Of a DNA stretch of 64,000 bases, positions 15,237 through 28,701 are shown piece after piece. Source of the stretch: Hyphochytrium catenoides. Lineage: Eukaryota > Sar > Hyphochytriomycetes > Hyphochytriales > Hyphochytriaceae. Location: assembly GCA_900088475.1 (NCBI GenBank), contig FLMG01003587.1, positions 9,536 to 73,535 of the forward strand, given 5' to 3'. The position numbers and the translations under genes are program-made. Each line of letters begins with the position of its first letter. The stretch's first letter is position 1. The notes below the pieces were generated by a model that had not been told where the DNA came from, did no database searches, and worked only from the letters and a program-made list of their open reading frames with translations.

Positions 15237-18200
15237 ATGGTGGGACTTAGCGATACCATGATCATACCAGGCACCCCACCAAGGGGAGCGCAGAGCGAAC
15301 AGAGTGTCAGTAGCAAGGCAAAACCAGAGGAACTCCTCAGCAGTCACAGTGCCTCTGCTGCTCTCAAGGCTCTCCGTCAATCTCTTTTGACATGGGAAAA
15401 GACCTTCTTCCAAACCCATGGAAGACGACCAGCGAGAGAGGACATCGCGAATGACCAGCGCATGAAGGAGCAATACTCCAGATATAAGAGGCTCAAGACC
15501 GCACAAGACCACCAGCCGATTACTCAGGTAGCTGGATCGGAGCAAACAGCGCCTAAGAGAGGAAAGTTAGAGAACGATCCAAACAGAGAAGGTCCAGATA
15601 GAGCCGGGGAAAAGAAGACTGCGGATGCCGAAAGATTTAAAGATAGAGCACTACCGATGAGAGAAAGAAATGATCTCAAGAGTGATGAAAGTGGGACCAG
15701 TCGGCCATGGCTGAGAAAGTCAGAGCTATTGGCACAAGAACAGAGCAGAACAGGTGGTGGGAAACTGGAAAGTCATGAGGAGCGTGATGGTGGCGGCTCG
15801 TGGCTCTCTCGGGCTCTGAAGAGGAAGAGAGAGGGAGCCAAGCCGAGCACGTTTGACGCCCGGTCACGAACACAGATGCTGAGGGCGGCTGCCGCAGCTG
15901 GAGTGTCTACTAAGTCTGAGGGCCTCAAAGGTAAGTCACCGACACCGAGTACCCGTGCTCATAGGAGAGTAAGAAACTCCTGGGGAAAGAGGAAAGAGAT
16001 CTCAAACGTTGAAAACCTTTCTCCAGTTCTTGGGCCTAACTATGACCTTCTTCGTTTGCTTTGCTCTACAGCCTTTAAGCGCGGAAGGCCTCTTTGTGTC
16101 CCTCCTAAAGGGCAACAAGAGACCGAGAGCCGGAGTGCTGCTAAACCTCTTCTTACGTCCCCGCTACCCGTGGCTTGGCAGCGGGGAGAACCAGAATATG
16201 CGGCTACTGTGGACGGGGTGGCTCCAGGGCGAGGTAACGTACCCTCAGCTCCAATAGAAAGCAGACCTGAACGCCACCAGCCAGCGCCAAATTCTAAAGC
16301 AACCAGCGGGAACGTTGGAAGGGAAAGAGAGGATGCAGAGGTGACGCCTGTCGCCAGTGATTATGGTTTGGAAAGCGAGAACAGACCCTTCTCCGCGGAG
16401 CAACTTCGCATTGGAGCTGCGCTTAGTGTAAGCCGAGCCTCCAACCCCTTCCGTCGCCGGCTGCAGGACGTGGCACATGACACAGAGTACATGGCCAGAG
16501 CATCTAGAGCACTGCACACTCTCTCCAAGCGGAAGGAAGAGGAAGACAAAAAGGTGGCGAGGGCGAGAGAAGAGAACAAAAAGGGGGATGCAGAGATACT
16601 AAAGGGGCTGCCGGATGCAGGAGAGAAAATAACTTCGTTTGATCATCACACTGACGAAGCCAACAAAGAACAGACGGGTCCTAGGACGCTACTCCCAGAT
16701 AGCAGGCAAGGCAAAGTCTGTCCTGACCTGGAAAGCGGGACGAAGGACCAAGCTGGCGAGAAGCCACTCGCGGAAGAGAAAGGAAGACAAGCGAAGGAAA
16801 GAAAGAGAAAGATGGTGGTCAGCGACAACTTCGTCCGCATGGATCTGAAAAAGAAATACAAAGGTAAAAGGAAGGTCAATCGTCGCTCTGATTGGGGCAC
16901 TCGACACTCCAACCGCGAGCTGCACTCAGAGTGGAACTCTGACGAAAAGCGCAAAATGAAGCAAAGGAAGCGACAAAGAAGCAGAGACAGCGAGCTGCAG
17001 GATGTCATAGCTCACTATTTGGATAGGGAAGGACGGCCAGCAGACCCACTGCCTCCTTCTGCGCTCTCAAGTTTAATCTCTACCTCCCCTTCTTGTTTTG
17101 AGCCTCTGTGCTATGGACACGGCATTCCTGGCAAGCTTTTGAAGGTTAAAAAAGCAGGTACGTTTACTTTGCTTCCCTTCCTCTGCTAGTACGATTGACT
17201 TGACTTTATCCTGCACAAGCGCTAACATAATAGGCATTCCTATTCTGGGCTCCAGCCTGAGCTGTCTCTTTCACTTTTGTTGTCGCTGTAAGACTTGGAC
17301 TCGGATCTTTCTCCCAGCTAACCTTATCTTCATAACGTGGTCAGGAATGAACAAGGGACGTCCCTTCTACGTCTGCTCCCTTCCTCGTGAGATGCGATGT
17401 GACTTCTTTCTTTGGGCCGATGACGACTACAAACAAGCCCTAGAAAAGCTATCCAGACTCTCTCAAGAAGAGGAAAAGACCAGTGGAGTTGCAGCTGTGC
17501 GATGGGTGAAGGAGGAGGAAGAGGAGTGGAAGCGTAGGATGGAGAGGACACTCACGGTGAAAGATGTGAAGCGCATGCTGAAGAAGACGGGTCTCACGTT
17601 GAATGGTAAAAAGAAAGAGATGATCCAGAGGCTCAGCGATTACAGAGCGGCAAAACGGCTCAAGAGTCTTCAGCCCAGTCCGGAGGAGATAGGGCCAAAG
17701 GAAAAAATGGCCACTGACAATGTTCAAGGCGATGAATTTAATGAAAAGGAGACGATTCAGAATGGCGAGCAGACAATGGGGATGGACGTAGACGAAGATC
17801 AAGTAGAAGAGAATTGCTTGAAGGAGGGCTGTAGAGACAAGAAGACTTCCAAGAGACTGCACTCTCTCCTTAGGTCGGTCTTCGGGTGCCAAGAGTTCCG
17901 GCCTGGTCAAGAATGGGCTATCTCTCGCGCTCTTGAAGGAAAGAGCTCATTGCTTCTTCTCCCTACCGGAGGAGGAAAGTCTCTCACTTTCCAACTCCCT
18001 TCTATCCTTCTCCCTCATCTCACTCTAGTTATCTCCCCGTTGGTATCACTTATGAGAGATCAGGTAGATAGATTACCGCCAGAGGTGCCAGGCGCGTGCT
18101 TGCGCAGCGGGATGAGTGCCAAAGAGACTGCCTCTGTTCTCTATAGCTTAAGGATGAAGCTTGTTAAGGTACGGACCCGCATTGCAGATAAACCTTATTG

Positions 18201-20967
18201 CTAATCGTGCATGACACGCTTGGTTATTACTGGACCCTACATCTTTAGTGTGTCCATGTTATCGCCTTGGATGTCCACGTGATCGTTGTGGTTGTTTCTA
18301 CCCCTACCCTGGACATCTAAGAATGAGCTGCTGTTGAGAAGACGCAAGCCCTAGCTTCGATGTCCACTTATGACTGTCTAATTCACCTTTAAAGTCAGCC
18401 TTGTCTATCCTGTTATCTCGTCCTCCTCTTCTGCTTCTTAAAAAGAGAATCTCCTTCGGCCCGACGCTAACCTCACCCTCATGCCTCCCTGTTATAGGTT
18501 TTGTTTATATCCCCGGAGAAGCTTGTTTCTTCCTCTTTTCTTCGACTGGCTGCTAATCGAAGGTTGTTCCCCGATCTCTCGCTGGTCTGCGTTGATGAAG
18601 CTCATTGCCTCTCCCAATGGAGCCACAATTTCAGACCTGCGTACTTTAGGGTCAGAGAGGTGAGATCCTTCTACCCTTCGCTCGTTCAGCGCATCCCTCG
18701 TTCAATCCTCACATTATCACCTGGTCCGGTCCCACATGAGCTTTTCTTTTTTTACACACAGGCTCGAACCTTCGCTTTTTTAAACAGCGTATCTGACTGT
18801 GGCCTGCGCACGTCTGCTCTCTTTATCAGGCACTGGAGCACATTGCTAAGCTTCGAGGTCAACCTCCTCCCCCAGTGTTAGCATTAACGGCTACCGCTAG
18901 TAGGATGGTGAAGGAGGAGATCTGCTCCCTTCTAGCTATCGACCGAAAGGAGGCTGTACGAGAGGAGAAAGTTGAACGGGAGAACCTTGTCCTACTTGTA
19001 CACCGTGTCAACTCCGAGGAGGAAAAGCGAGGTCTCCTCCTGTCTCTTCTCAGAGCAGCATCCCATCCCCATAGTGGGACAGCGAAAGAAAAGCTCGGTT
19101 CGACCGTGATATACGTGCAAAAGCAGAGTGATGCCATTGACTTGACTGCATTTCTTCAAAACGAGGGCTTCGCCTGTGCCTTCTACCATGGTGGCATGAA
19201 GGCAGGCGATAGAGAAAAGGTGCAGGGCGACTTCATGAGAAACAAGCTGCCTCTTCTTATCGCCACTGTAGCGTTCGGTATGGGCATTGACAAGGAAGAT
19301 GTAAGGAGAGTGATACACTATCATCTACCACGGAGCTTGGAGAACTATGTCCAAGAAGTAGGAAGAGCTGGAAGAGACGGGAAAAGTGCGCAGGTAAATG
19401 GACCTGGATACTGCCAAACTCTCTGGCGGACGTTGTTTTTTTCTCCTGTTGTCTTATCGCCACTTGGACAATCGCTAATCCGCATTCCGTACTTCTCTTG
19501 CTTCTCTGTCTTCCTTCGACACTCTCTCTGTGGCAATATGACATGTTAACATCCTTGCCCTCACTTGCCTTATAGCCATAGTGTTCCCTCTTTGACCATT
19601 TAAAGTAAAGACTAAACTTCTTAAACCTCTCGTTTTTTATTGCTGTCTTCGTCTTTTTTCTGGCACTATCTGTATAGTGCCACCTCTTCCTCCAGGATCA
19701 TGATTTTCTGCAGCTTCACAGCCTCAGCCATGCAGATGGCGTGGACCAAGAAAACGTAAAGTTATTTTTGGAGACGCTCAGGACCGCAGCTGAAGAGGTT
19801 AGCAGACGCAGAGGGAATAAGGTCCTGCGGGACAGCAAGGAAAATCAAACAGTGAAGACAACGACGCAACAGGCGTTCAGCACATTCTACCTTCCTGTCC
19901 AGGGCATAGTGGACAAGACAGACATCAAGGGGGAGACAATTGAGACACTTTTTCACTTCCTATCTCTCTCGCGGCTAACTCCCTTCGTATACTGCGGCGT
20001 GGTGTTCTCGGAACTCATCGTTAACATCAACCCAACCAAGCTTTCCCTACTTCGATCTACTGAACCGCTCATGGAGGCCATCACGAGAATAGGAGAAGAG
20101 GTGACTGAAGGAGGAGGAGGATATCAGTCGCAGGTGTGCTACCGCATACAGCTTGATGACCTCTTCATAGCCATGCGTCCCACAGAGAGTTTAAGCAAGT
20201 CAAAGTGTCAGAGTGTGAAGGTCCCGGATGACGATGGTGGCTTTGTCTTTCAGGAGCTTCGTCGACTATCGAACCTCAAACATCTCACTTTTCAGCTAGA
20301 AACACCCGCGTACAAGATCCAATACTCCCTGCGTGCGGAGGAGGAGCCACAGACAGATCATGCTACTGGTGGCGTACTAGATTGCGAGCGTGAGGAATCT
20401 CTCTCAGCCCGTTTCAATGAGCTAGGTAGCTATTTGACGGCGAAGCTGGGGGCTGTAGAGCGAGATCAGGTAGAAAAACTGGAAACAGCCTACCAGATCT
20501 TTGCATCGGCTGCCATAGAAGAGCAAGAGAAAGCAGGTTCTTGCAATGCAACCTTGCACAAGTATATCTCTCGTTATTTTCTGGAGCCAAGAGCGGATCT
20601 CCTCCCAGGTCAGTTCCTGTCCGTTATTTCTCACCTCCTTCACCTCGATCTAAGTGTGTCTGCCGTGTTCCAAATCGATTCAGATCTTGTCGGCGTTCAG
20701 CTCCCATTTTCTCAACCATCAGCGACAGAGGAAGACCATATACGCAGGGACGCTCGCGTTCTCTTGTCTGATGAGAGAGTGAGAGGGAGGGTAACTTTTG
20801 AGGAGCATGGCCTTGTCTCGCCTCGACTTTTGGCTCGACTTATGCATGGACTTCCGTCACCTCTTTTCCCCACAGAAGAGTGGCGAGGAAGTCCCTTCTG
20901 GCGTCGACATGTGAATGTTGCCTTCGGTGACCTTTTGCGGATCATTGAGGCCGAACTGGGCTTATAG
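15237..20967 (+). CDS. RECQL4: RECQL4-type DNA helicase with SLD2 domain, GRF zinc finger and SAP motif (1539 aa)
   Basis: 3'-5' RecQ helicase for replication initiation and repair in the nucleus. Exons: 15237-15930, 16072-17157, 17345-18168, 18498-18659, 18830-19393, 19678-20967. The N-terminus carries an SLD2/DRC1-like block (LLTWEKTFFQTHGRRPAREDI, residues ~48-70), the replication-factor module specific to RECQL4. Residues ~575-625 form a GRF zinc finger: CYGHGIPG, then GRPFYVC, then CDFFLWAD. Residues ~665-695 match a SAP DNA-binding helix pair (VKDVKRMLKKTGLTLNGKKK). The helicase core has the FRPGQ region, Walker A LPTGGGKS (~795), VDEAHC (~903), HGGMKAGDRE, ATVAFGMGIDK and QEVGRAGRDG. 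After motif VI comes CHLFLQ...HADGVD, the RECQL4-specific zinc-binding-region sequence, instead of an RQC domain. The C-terminal WRGSPFWRRHVNVAF resembles the RECQL4 C-terminus. The 15931-16071 intron has no stop and is a multiple of three, so it might be retained (1586 aa). Confidence 0.9.
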
Positions 20968-21266
20968 ATAGCAGCAATTTTGTACCAACATCTCCAAGAT
21001 TAACGGGTCTCAGAATCTCCGTCCGATGGCACCTACCTGATGACAAAAGGCCCAGAACTCTTCAGTACAGTCTATTTATTGATTATTGCTTGTGGCACCG
21101 CTAAAGGCATTCGGGGTAGAGATGGTAGCTACCGGAGTCGGGTTGTCTCTCGCCTCACCCTCGAGCTTTTGCCTCATTAGGCACTCTAAAGCGCCTAGAT
21201 AGTTCTTATGTGTACGTATCTGTAGAAAGTAGTACGCTTCCCTTACTAAGTTCAACGGGCAAACCA
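20968..21266. other. Convergent 3' intergenic region
   Basis: 299 nt between the stop codons of the plus-strand helicase and the minus-strand UGGT gene. Both genes must terminate here. I see no coding signal and no clear AATAAA for either gene. Confidence 0.5.
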
Positions 21267-24200
21267 CTATAGATCTTCGTGAAGGGACTGGTCTTCCGTA
21301 ATCTCGGCCTGTCGGGCTGTATCGCTATAGACTTCACCTTCAGTTCGGTTCCATTCAGGTCCTCTGCGGAATGCCTCCTCGGCCAGCCTGATCTGTTCGT
21401 CCAACTCAACCCAGCTCTTGTCAAACAGAGAACCGCTCACCACTCTCTTCGCCATCTCTAGTTTTGGTTCTTTATGCAACGGATTGTTGCAGAGATCTAT
21501 AGTCTTGGCCCTTCTTTTGCTATCATCGGAACACCAACTCTCGCACCAGAGCCATTCTTGGGGAAGAGAGAAGATGGGAATGTGATGCTGAGCATAGTTC
21601 GGTAGATCTTGGTCCAAATTAGCCAAGGAGTTGGGGTCGGCACTCAGCTAATCAGATGAGAGTAGGTGACAAGCAACAAACATAAGCTTAGAGTTCCAAG
21701 GATGAAGCTGACAAGGGTGAGCCAAACGTGGAACTAAATAGAAATTGGACCCTAGAACGACGCATAGACGTACTCCTGAAATAGGGATACGTGGCGGAGA
21801 CAGAGAGAAAGGGAACATCCCCATACATGCGTGCAAGACCCTCTTCCTATGTGACTATTCATTTCATGGAAAAAGTCGCCGGACAAACTTAGCACTCGGT
21901 CTAGGAAAGACTCTCCTACCTCATGGTAGATAGCGCGCAGCTGGTCCCCAGCTACTTGCAGTCTAAATTGCACTAAATCCACCACGTAGAGAGCAGAGAT
22001 ATGGTAAGGCCGTCCCCTCAGATGGTTGGCCCAATAGCCTTGGCGCCAGAACTGGAATCCCAAAGTCTCTTCTCGGGAAGTGCAAAAGGGAGTGTAGGCA
22101 TAAGGGGCACCGCCTAGATCGAGCTCCCATAGCTCTTTCAGATCTGCACGAAGAACCTGGGTATGTAGTGAGGTTAAACACCCATAAAGGACACAAGAGA
22201 AGACAACGACTTCTTAAGACTCAGGTTCCTTTAATACTAAGTCCTCAACCCTTTCTGGGCGAGGCACTAGTCTCCTACATTGCCCTCTAGGTATTGACAG
22301 CTCACCTGGTCCGCGTCAACATAGATAATCTTCTTGAGATCTAGGGGGAAAAGGACGTCCAAGAAAAGAATTTTGTATCCCCAAATAATTCGCTGCTTCT
22401 CTGTTTGTTGTCTCAGCCAATGCGGCCACTTATACGTAACAAGCTCGTACTCAAAACCAAAGGTCTGGGCTAAAGCCTCAATCGATACCTATAGAAGCAA
22501 CGATGAGGACGGAGTCTTAGGATATGATTCGGGCTAGGAGGACTGGGTGACCTAGGCTACTTATATAACCTAGAACACCCATCATAAGCTGTCCATAGAG
22601 GTGCACCAGCGCGCTCCTCTCTCTTGTCTTCATACCTTGAAAGATGGAGAAAGGAAGTTCTCTAACAGCCAAAACTTGACCGGCTGCGACGTGTGGGAAG
22701 AAACCGAGAGCATCATAATCTTAAGGAATCGCTCGTACAGGTGTCCAGAGGCAAGAGAGAAGACGTGGATGGTTTCCCCTGGAGCGCAGAATGGACATAG
22801 GATAAAGGTACCGTCAGACTTTAGATAGAATCGATGCGCACATTTGATAAGATCTATGACGACAAAAAGAGATAGCACAAGCCTTCAAGCACTGGAAAGC
22901 GCTTAAAAGGGCTACGATCGGCCGACAAGAAAGGGACCAGGACCCCAACCATAAAATAAGGAGACGAGATGAGGCAGGAAGATGGGAAACTGGTGTTGAC
23001 AATGAATTGGCATTCAAACGAAAGAAGCAAACCAGGAAAGCCCATGATGGCCTGAGAGATCACTGTCCAGTGTACCTTGCTTATCGTGAGACGTTAGTTT
23101 GGGATCAGCTTTCAGGCCAACGTACTGCAACAAAGAGGACCAAATGGATGGGCGATGCTGTTGCTTCGCTTCCACCTAGTCGTGTAGAGGAAGTCAGTCT
23201 CACGGTCAAAATTGCTTGGCGAGAAGAATGGAGAGGGCTAGGCAAACTTATTATGGAAGGAGAGAGGACACCACCAGACTTTGGTCAGGCGTGCAAATGC
23301 GAGGGACTGAAGCTCGGGAAGAAGGTGATACCTGCAAGCTTTTGGCGTCTCTCAAGAAGGCTTCTTTGTCCAGGAGGGGAACTTCTTCCATCCCCGGCCT
23401 TTTCTTGGCCTCTAGACGGTAGGGCTCTCCTAAGAAATCCTTCACAATTATTGGAACAGACAGCGAAGCTTGTCCTTTCTCATCAACCAGCTCATAGACC
23501 TCTCTTGCTCGTCCCTTCGCCAGGGAGAGAGACCACACGCCAGGATTGGCCTGGAGCTGAAAGTAACCTAAGTTCCTCATGACCAAAGAGTCTACACGCT
23601 TGTATCTTGAAGCATGCGTCACGTTTTGCCCCGTTGCACCTGTGGCCTCTCCCGTGAGACTTGTGGTCTTTTCTCGGTTTAGGACAAGCTGAAGTCCTGA
23701 TGGTGGAGGAGACCAAAAGGTCGTTACATCGGCACAATGGCCGCTTACCAACAAGTTTTTTAACAGATACTCTGCCATTACACTGAGATCAGCCTGAGTG
23801 GTAATAAAAGCTTGGTAAGTCAGGGACAGGGAAATCTGGCCTCAGGTGAAGGAAGAGGCAGAACCAAGAATAAAGCGTAGGTTTTAGGTCCAAGTATTGG
23901 GACAGTCTTGGCAACTCCAGGCACTTTACTAGAGCAGAAGCTTTCAGCGGGAATCAAGTAAGAGAGGGCCTTAACAAGAACGAACCAACCAGGTCACCAT
24001 GGAGCGAAAAGGACACCAAAAGTAATGCAAAAAAGAGAAGATTGGCACCATCTTCTACCTTGCTTTTCGGATCCACCCGCAGATTGTCCAAGTCATGAAC
24101 AGCCACTGCCGCCTGTACATTCCACGGTTCGGGTGTCTCCACCTTCAGCGTCAGAAGAGGGTGCATCGGGAGACGGCGAAAGACAGCAGACGGTGCCAGC

Positions 24201-27200
24201 GGCGAAGATGACGGAGACCGAAAGACCAAGCGATAAAACCGCTTCAACGGGAAATCTCCGTAGCCTGATCCAGGCAGCTAAGACAAAGAAGCATAGATAT
24301 CGTCAGACGAGGTGAAAAAGAGTTAGTGACGAATTGCATGGGCCTAAGCCCTCAAATGACTTATGACCCTAGCGAATTGTCTCAATAACACCTGGCAGGG
24401 AGAACTTGTCGATTCGATGGACGAATACGAAGTTCGAAACGAAGGTTTTGTTTCGGTTAAGCCGTACCATGTAGACAGTTGTGTCCAGACCAAGCCGATC
24501 CCTTAGTAGCCGAAGGAGAGGAGTTACTCGCTGCGCAGTCTCCGAAAGAGGGTCAAGTACCGCGACCACTTTCACCGGGGAAGAGGACTTGGACTCGATT
24601 TTCATCCATTTGCTGTCGGTCAGTTCCTGTGGGACAGCTACCCTCGGTTTTTTGTCGGTAAAGCCGAGGACATTGCTCAGAAGCATGAGTTTGTCCGAGA
24701 TCTTTCGGGCTTCGCGGGGCGAAGACGGAGCCAAGTTCAACCCAGAGATCTTACTTGCAATTTCCCTAGTTCTTTCCGTACTTCTCTGTTCCTCAAGTGA
24801 CGCAAGGAGGAAGAAGTCCTCTCCCCTCACCACGTTCGTCCCATCTACATGTTGCTTCCCAAATGTGCCTGCATCCTCATCTAAAAGAAGCCTTCCATTG
24901 ACCATGACGTGGGCCCTCTGAGTTCCAAGAGCTAGTTGGCGGCTAAGTTTCGCACCCACAGCTATCGTCTTATCCAAGGAGGTGTTATAAGACAACAGAG
25001 TGGCCTTGACCTTATCAGCCACCTCCTTTGACAACCACTTGCCTGCCAATTGAAGAGCCATCTCCTTCTGAGCCTTCAAGGTCCCCTCTGCGGAGACATC
25101 GTCGAGAAGCGAAGCGTAGAACTGGTACACTTTCTTGTCTGAAACATCCCCAAGCGCTGCATTAACCGCCATGAACAGGTCCCCGAATGTGGTTTCTCTT
25201 CCATTGCTTCCCACAATTGTTTGAGATGGCACATGTAAAAAAGCGAGGCGAACCTTCGACAACACCGTGGGAACAGAGTCCTCATCTCCACAATTGGCAC
25301 AAGACACGAAGTTAAGAGCTTCCTTGGCCTGCTCCTTTCCTGCCTGGGTGCTAAGATCGCTGAAGACCAGCAGGGAAATGTGCTTGGCATGGTCAAGATC
25401 CTTGCCCAAAACATGATGCCAAAACGGTATCTGCTTCTCTTCGTGGTCGCTCTCGTTCGTGAAGTGTGGCGAGAGCGAAAGATCTACCCAGCTGGCCGTT
25501 GCCTTGCTTTCCGTCAGTATCCTATGGTAGCGAGAATATGCATTCAAGTCTCCTAGGATGACTGCCTGAATATCAGACTCCTGCTTGATCTTGCCTTCCT
25601 GTATCAGGCGTCCCACTACTGCTTGCTCCTCCCTGATGAACTGTATAAGATTGCCCTGATACTCCAAGTTCTTTGTGAGCAGACCGTTCATAAGGAAGCA
25701 GTTGGAAGGGACACTCTTGGAACTGACAAATCTTGCCATTTTCTCTGCTCGACTGGCTCCGGTTTCCTTTTGCCGTAACACTTCTAAGCCCTTCAGAGTG
25801 AGACTCTTTCGGTACTTCTTTCTTTTGGCAAGAGCGTCATACTTGCTGATAACGAAGCCCACCGTCGGTTTGCCTTCCACTGCCGAAAGAGCCAAGAGGA
25901 AGTCGTTGACGGCCTTGTTTGCACCTTGATCCACCATGTAAGAAAGAAGCCGAACAAGGTCCCAGCACGAAATAGCGCTATCTTTTTGCTCTAGATTGGA
26001 GGCTCTCTTCTCGGGACAAGAGAACAGGAGCCCGAAGCGGAACGGTAGCATTCTCTCCTGGAACATGAAGTGTGATTGAAGTGCAGTCTTGAACTCCGTT
26101 AGGGTAGGGTCAACCACAAAGATGCTGGTATACAAATTCTTCCTTATGACACGGAGGGAGAAAGTAGGAGCGAAGAAACTCTCTACGTTTGGTGGAAGAG
26201 GCTCGTACTGGGGATCCTTCTCAACGTCATTGAGGTAGATAATAAGGTCCTCTGCTCCCTGTGTGATATCAATACGGAAGGAAGCCTCCCCGGTCTGTTC
26301 TCTTGGACTTGACTCAATAATCGTCTTCACTATACTCTGCAGATCATCATGACGGTGCCCTCTTTGCTCCTTCATTACTTCCTCTACATCGTTAGCAGAG
26401 CCAAGCGTCCTTCTGAGCCTCGCCATATTGTCAATCTCATCTCGGACAAGCTTGAGAACGGTGTAAGGGTTGAAGGAAGTCGTTTGCGCCTGTGCAACCT
26501 CAGCCCCATTAATAAAGAGGAGACCTTTGAACTCTTCCAGATGAAACTTGGCCGCTTTCACCTCCTCTCTGAGATCGTCGGGTACCTTTATCTTTGAGAG
26601 ACGATGAACTAAGACAGGGAAGTTCTGAGAGAGGAGTTGCAGGCGTAAAAGAGGATCATCTGCTTCCTTGACATCTGCAAGTGTTGCTAGTCCAATATCT
26701 CCTATGTCCCAGGCGTTAAGCTTATCCTCTTCTTGTTGCTCGCTTAGTGCCTCTTTAAATCTGAGAATGTCCTTTTTAAGCTCCGGCTTCCGCTTTAGAA
26801 GTTTGTCAAAGAGGAAACCGTGAATATCCTCCTCCTCTAGCAGGAGGCCATCCTCGTCATCTTCGTCGACTTCATGCGCTTCTTCATCTCCCTCCGCCTC
26901 GCTGTTGCCTAACTGGCTGACAGGGTCATCGATATTCTTGTACTCTAAGTTCTTGATATCCAGAGCTACGCCAAAGCCTTGAAGAAGAGTCGGGAAGCCT
27001 TCGGATGGCGGCATATGCCTGAAAATATACCGTACTTTGCCTTCGGCAGATTTCGTCTTCAACAGGTTATGGAAGGAAGCAAACGCAGGAGACCCCAGCT
27101 GGCCGTACACAATGACTGTCTTACTCTGCCTTCCTGCCGGCGAAAGGTAGATGTGGTCGAAAGAGAATATCTCAAGCGAAGAGCTGATATTCTCTGTGCT

Positions 27201-27917
27201 TTCATTAGAGTTCAAGAGCGGCCGCTTGGAGATAAGGCTGCCGAGTTCTGCAACGGAGCATGCTACTGACGTCGCACCTTCAACCAATGCTAGTGCTCCC
27301 GTATTCCCACAGGCATTCTCGATTTCTGAGAAGAGCTGCAGACCGATTAACGTCAGTCCTGGAGTATTACCCCTTGCATAAGGCTCGCAGCTCTAAGCTG
27401 ACCTGGTAGTAAAGCTCTACGGTAGGAGCATAAGCTCTGGTATGCAACGCCACTTCCAGCACCTGGGTCAAGGTTCCACACCTTAGACGGTAAGGTAACC
27501 AAGTGACCAAGATACCTTGGGGCAGCTGCTCATACCTTTTGCATATCCTCGTCTAGAATCCCCGACGACATGGCAAGTGACCGCTGCACTAGCTCCTGAT
27601 AGATAGCCTCGGACGACAGGGCTTCTACCTTCAAACTCAGAGGCTCGGCCACCCATCCCTCAACAAACTGCCAAAAAGCCTCTCCAGAGGCATCCGCCAG
27701 AAATTGACTGCATATGAAATACTCAGGGATAAGCTGCGCCATGAGATAGAGCAGAAGCCACTGGAACTTACCTTGTTTCAAAAACGGGAGATAGCGCGCT
27801 GCTCTTCCAAGGCGCCTTCAGCTTCACAGTAACCTTCCTCGCTTGTCCATCAAGCAAGGAGCCAAGAATAAGGACTCCAAGGAATAAGAAGGTCCCAGCG
27901 GCAGGGAACCTCGTCAT
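21267..27917 (-). CDS. UGGT1: UDP-glucose:glycoprotein glucosyltransferase (11 exons, 1639 aa)
   Basis: ER-lumen folding sensor. It adds glucose to Man9GlcNAc2 on misfolded glycoproteins so that they rebind calnexin or calreticulin. Exons, in transcription order: 27772-27917, 27536-27707, 27403-27462, 24468-27335, 24059-24277, 23332-23793, 23076-23124, 22636-22778, 22306-22488, 21920-22156, 21267-21647, all in phase. Residues 1-26 are a hydrophobic signal peptide. The long middle exon (956 codons) carries the thioredoxin-like folding-sensor domains and an acidic insertion near residues 240-270. The C-terminal GT24 domain starts at [20 protein letters not shown]. It includes [20 protein letters not shown], the metal-binding DAD motif (IYVDADQ, ~1431), [28 protein letters not shown] and [12 protein letters not shown]. 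The protein ends in HEDL, an ER-retrieval tetrapeptide of the HDEL/KDEL class. The 49-nt exon 7 was found because it alone restores phase. Confidence 0.96.
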
Positions 27918-28701
27918 CCTTGTCCGTCCTCGGATAGGTGCCAATGCACCCTTTTCCTATCTTCTCTTTACACAGATCCCCAAAGAGTGCCCAGCTCACC
28001 TGAAAGGCATCAACGCAACCCGCTTTCCTTCCTCTCTCTTTGATCCGAGCCGGTGCTCGCCCGAGGCAATAGCCTTGGACGCTAGCCTTGGACGCCACAA
28101 GAGGAAGTCCAAGCAGGCGCTGAGATTCTGGACGCCTTTATATGGAGGTTGCAGCGCCTACCAGTGGGGCGCCTTGGTCTCTCTCGTGTGCTGACCGAGT
28201 GAGTTACTGTCTGGCTACACGGATGAAGATGATAGATGATGATGAGATGCGCTGGCAAAAGTAGTGCGAAGAATGCTCCTCGAGGTATCTTTCTCGTTGC
28301 TGTGCAGAATCAGATCTGCCAATTGATTCTACCTCTTCCGGTAGTAAAAGCCTTACAAACATTAGAAAGATCTATGGGGAAATCTCTCTGTAATAGTAAC
28401 TTTTTAGTTCCAGGGCCTCTATAATGCGAATACTTGTTGACTCGTGACAGACAGAAGACAGAGCTTTTCTTTTGAAGAAATCTGTGGGCGGCAGAGCATA
28501 ATTTGACGATGACTCTGTCCTCCTCATCAGCTTCCCAATGGTAAGAGCCGATGACAATGGATTGATTGATTACCTGCAGCAGATAGGTCTCTGCGCCTGG
28601 TCCACACGATGCAGGCAGGTCGCTAGAGGAGTACAGATCAATTGACAGAGGCTGATACGAATGGCGTGAGATTAGGTCTATAGGTCCCTCTCCCAGCCAC
28701 G
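27918..28701. promoter_or_regulatory. Divergent promoter region between UGGT and the GANP orthologue
   Basis: 784 nt between two start codons on opposite strands, so it probably holds both promoters. Minus-strand open frames overlap it but lack splice logic or conserved motifs. No specific element recognised. Confidence 0.45.

Noticed and set aside
24369-27287. The 972-codon open frame as a complete gene
   Set aside because: It is the large central exon of UGGT. The true frame leaves it at a GTACGG donor (24467) and enters it from an acceptor at 27336; the last ~32 codons are intron read-through.
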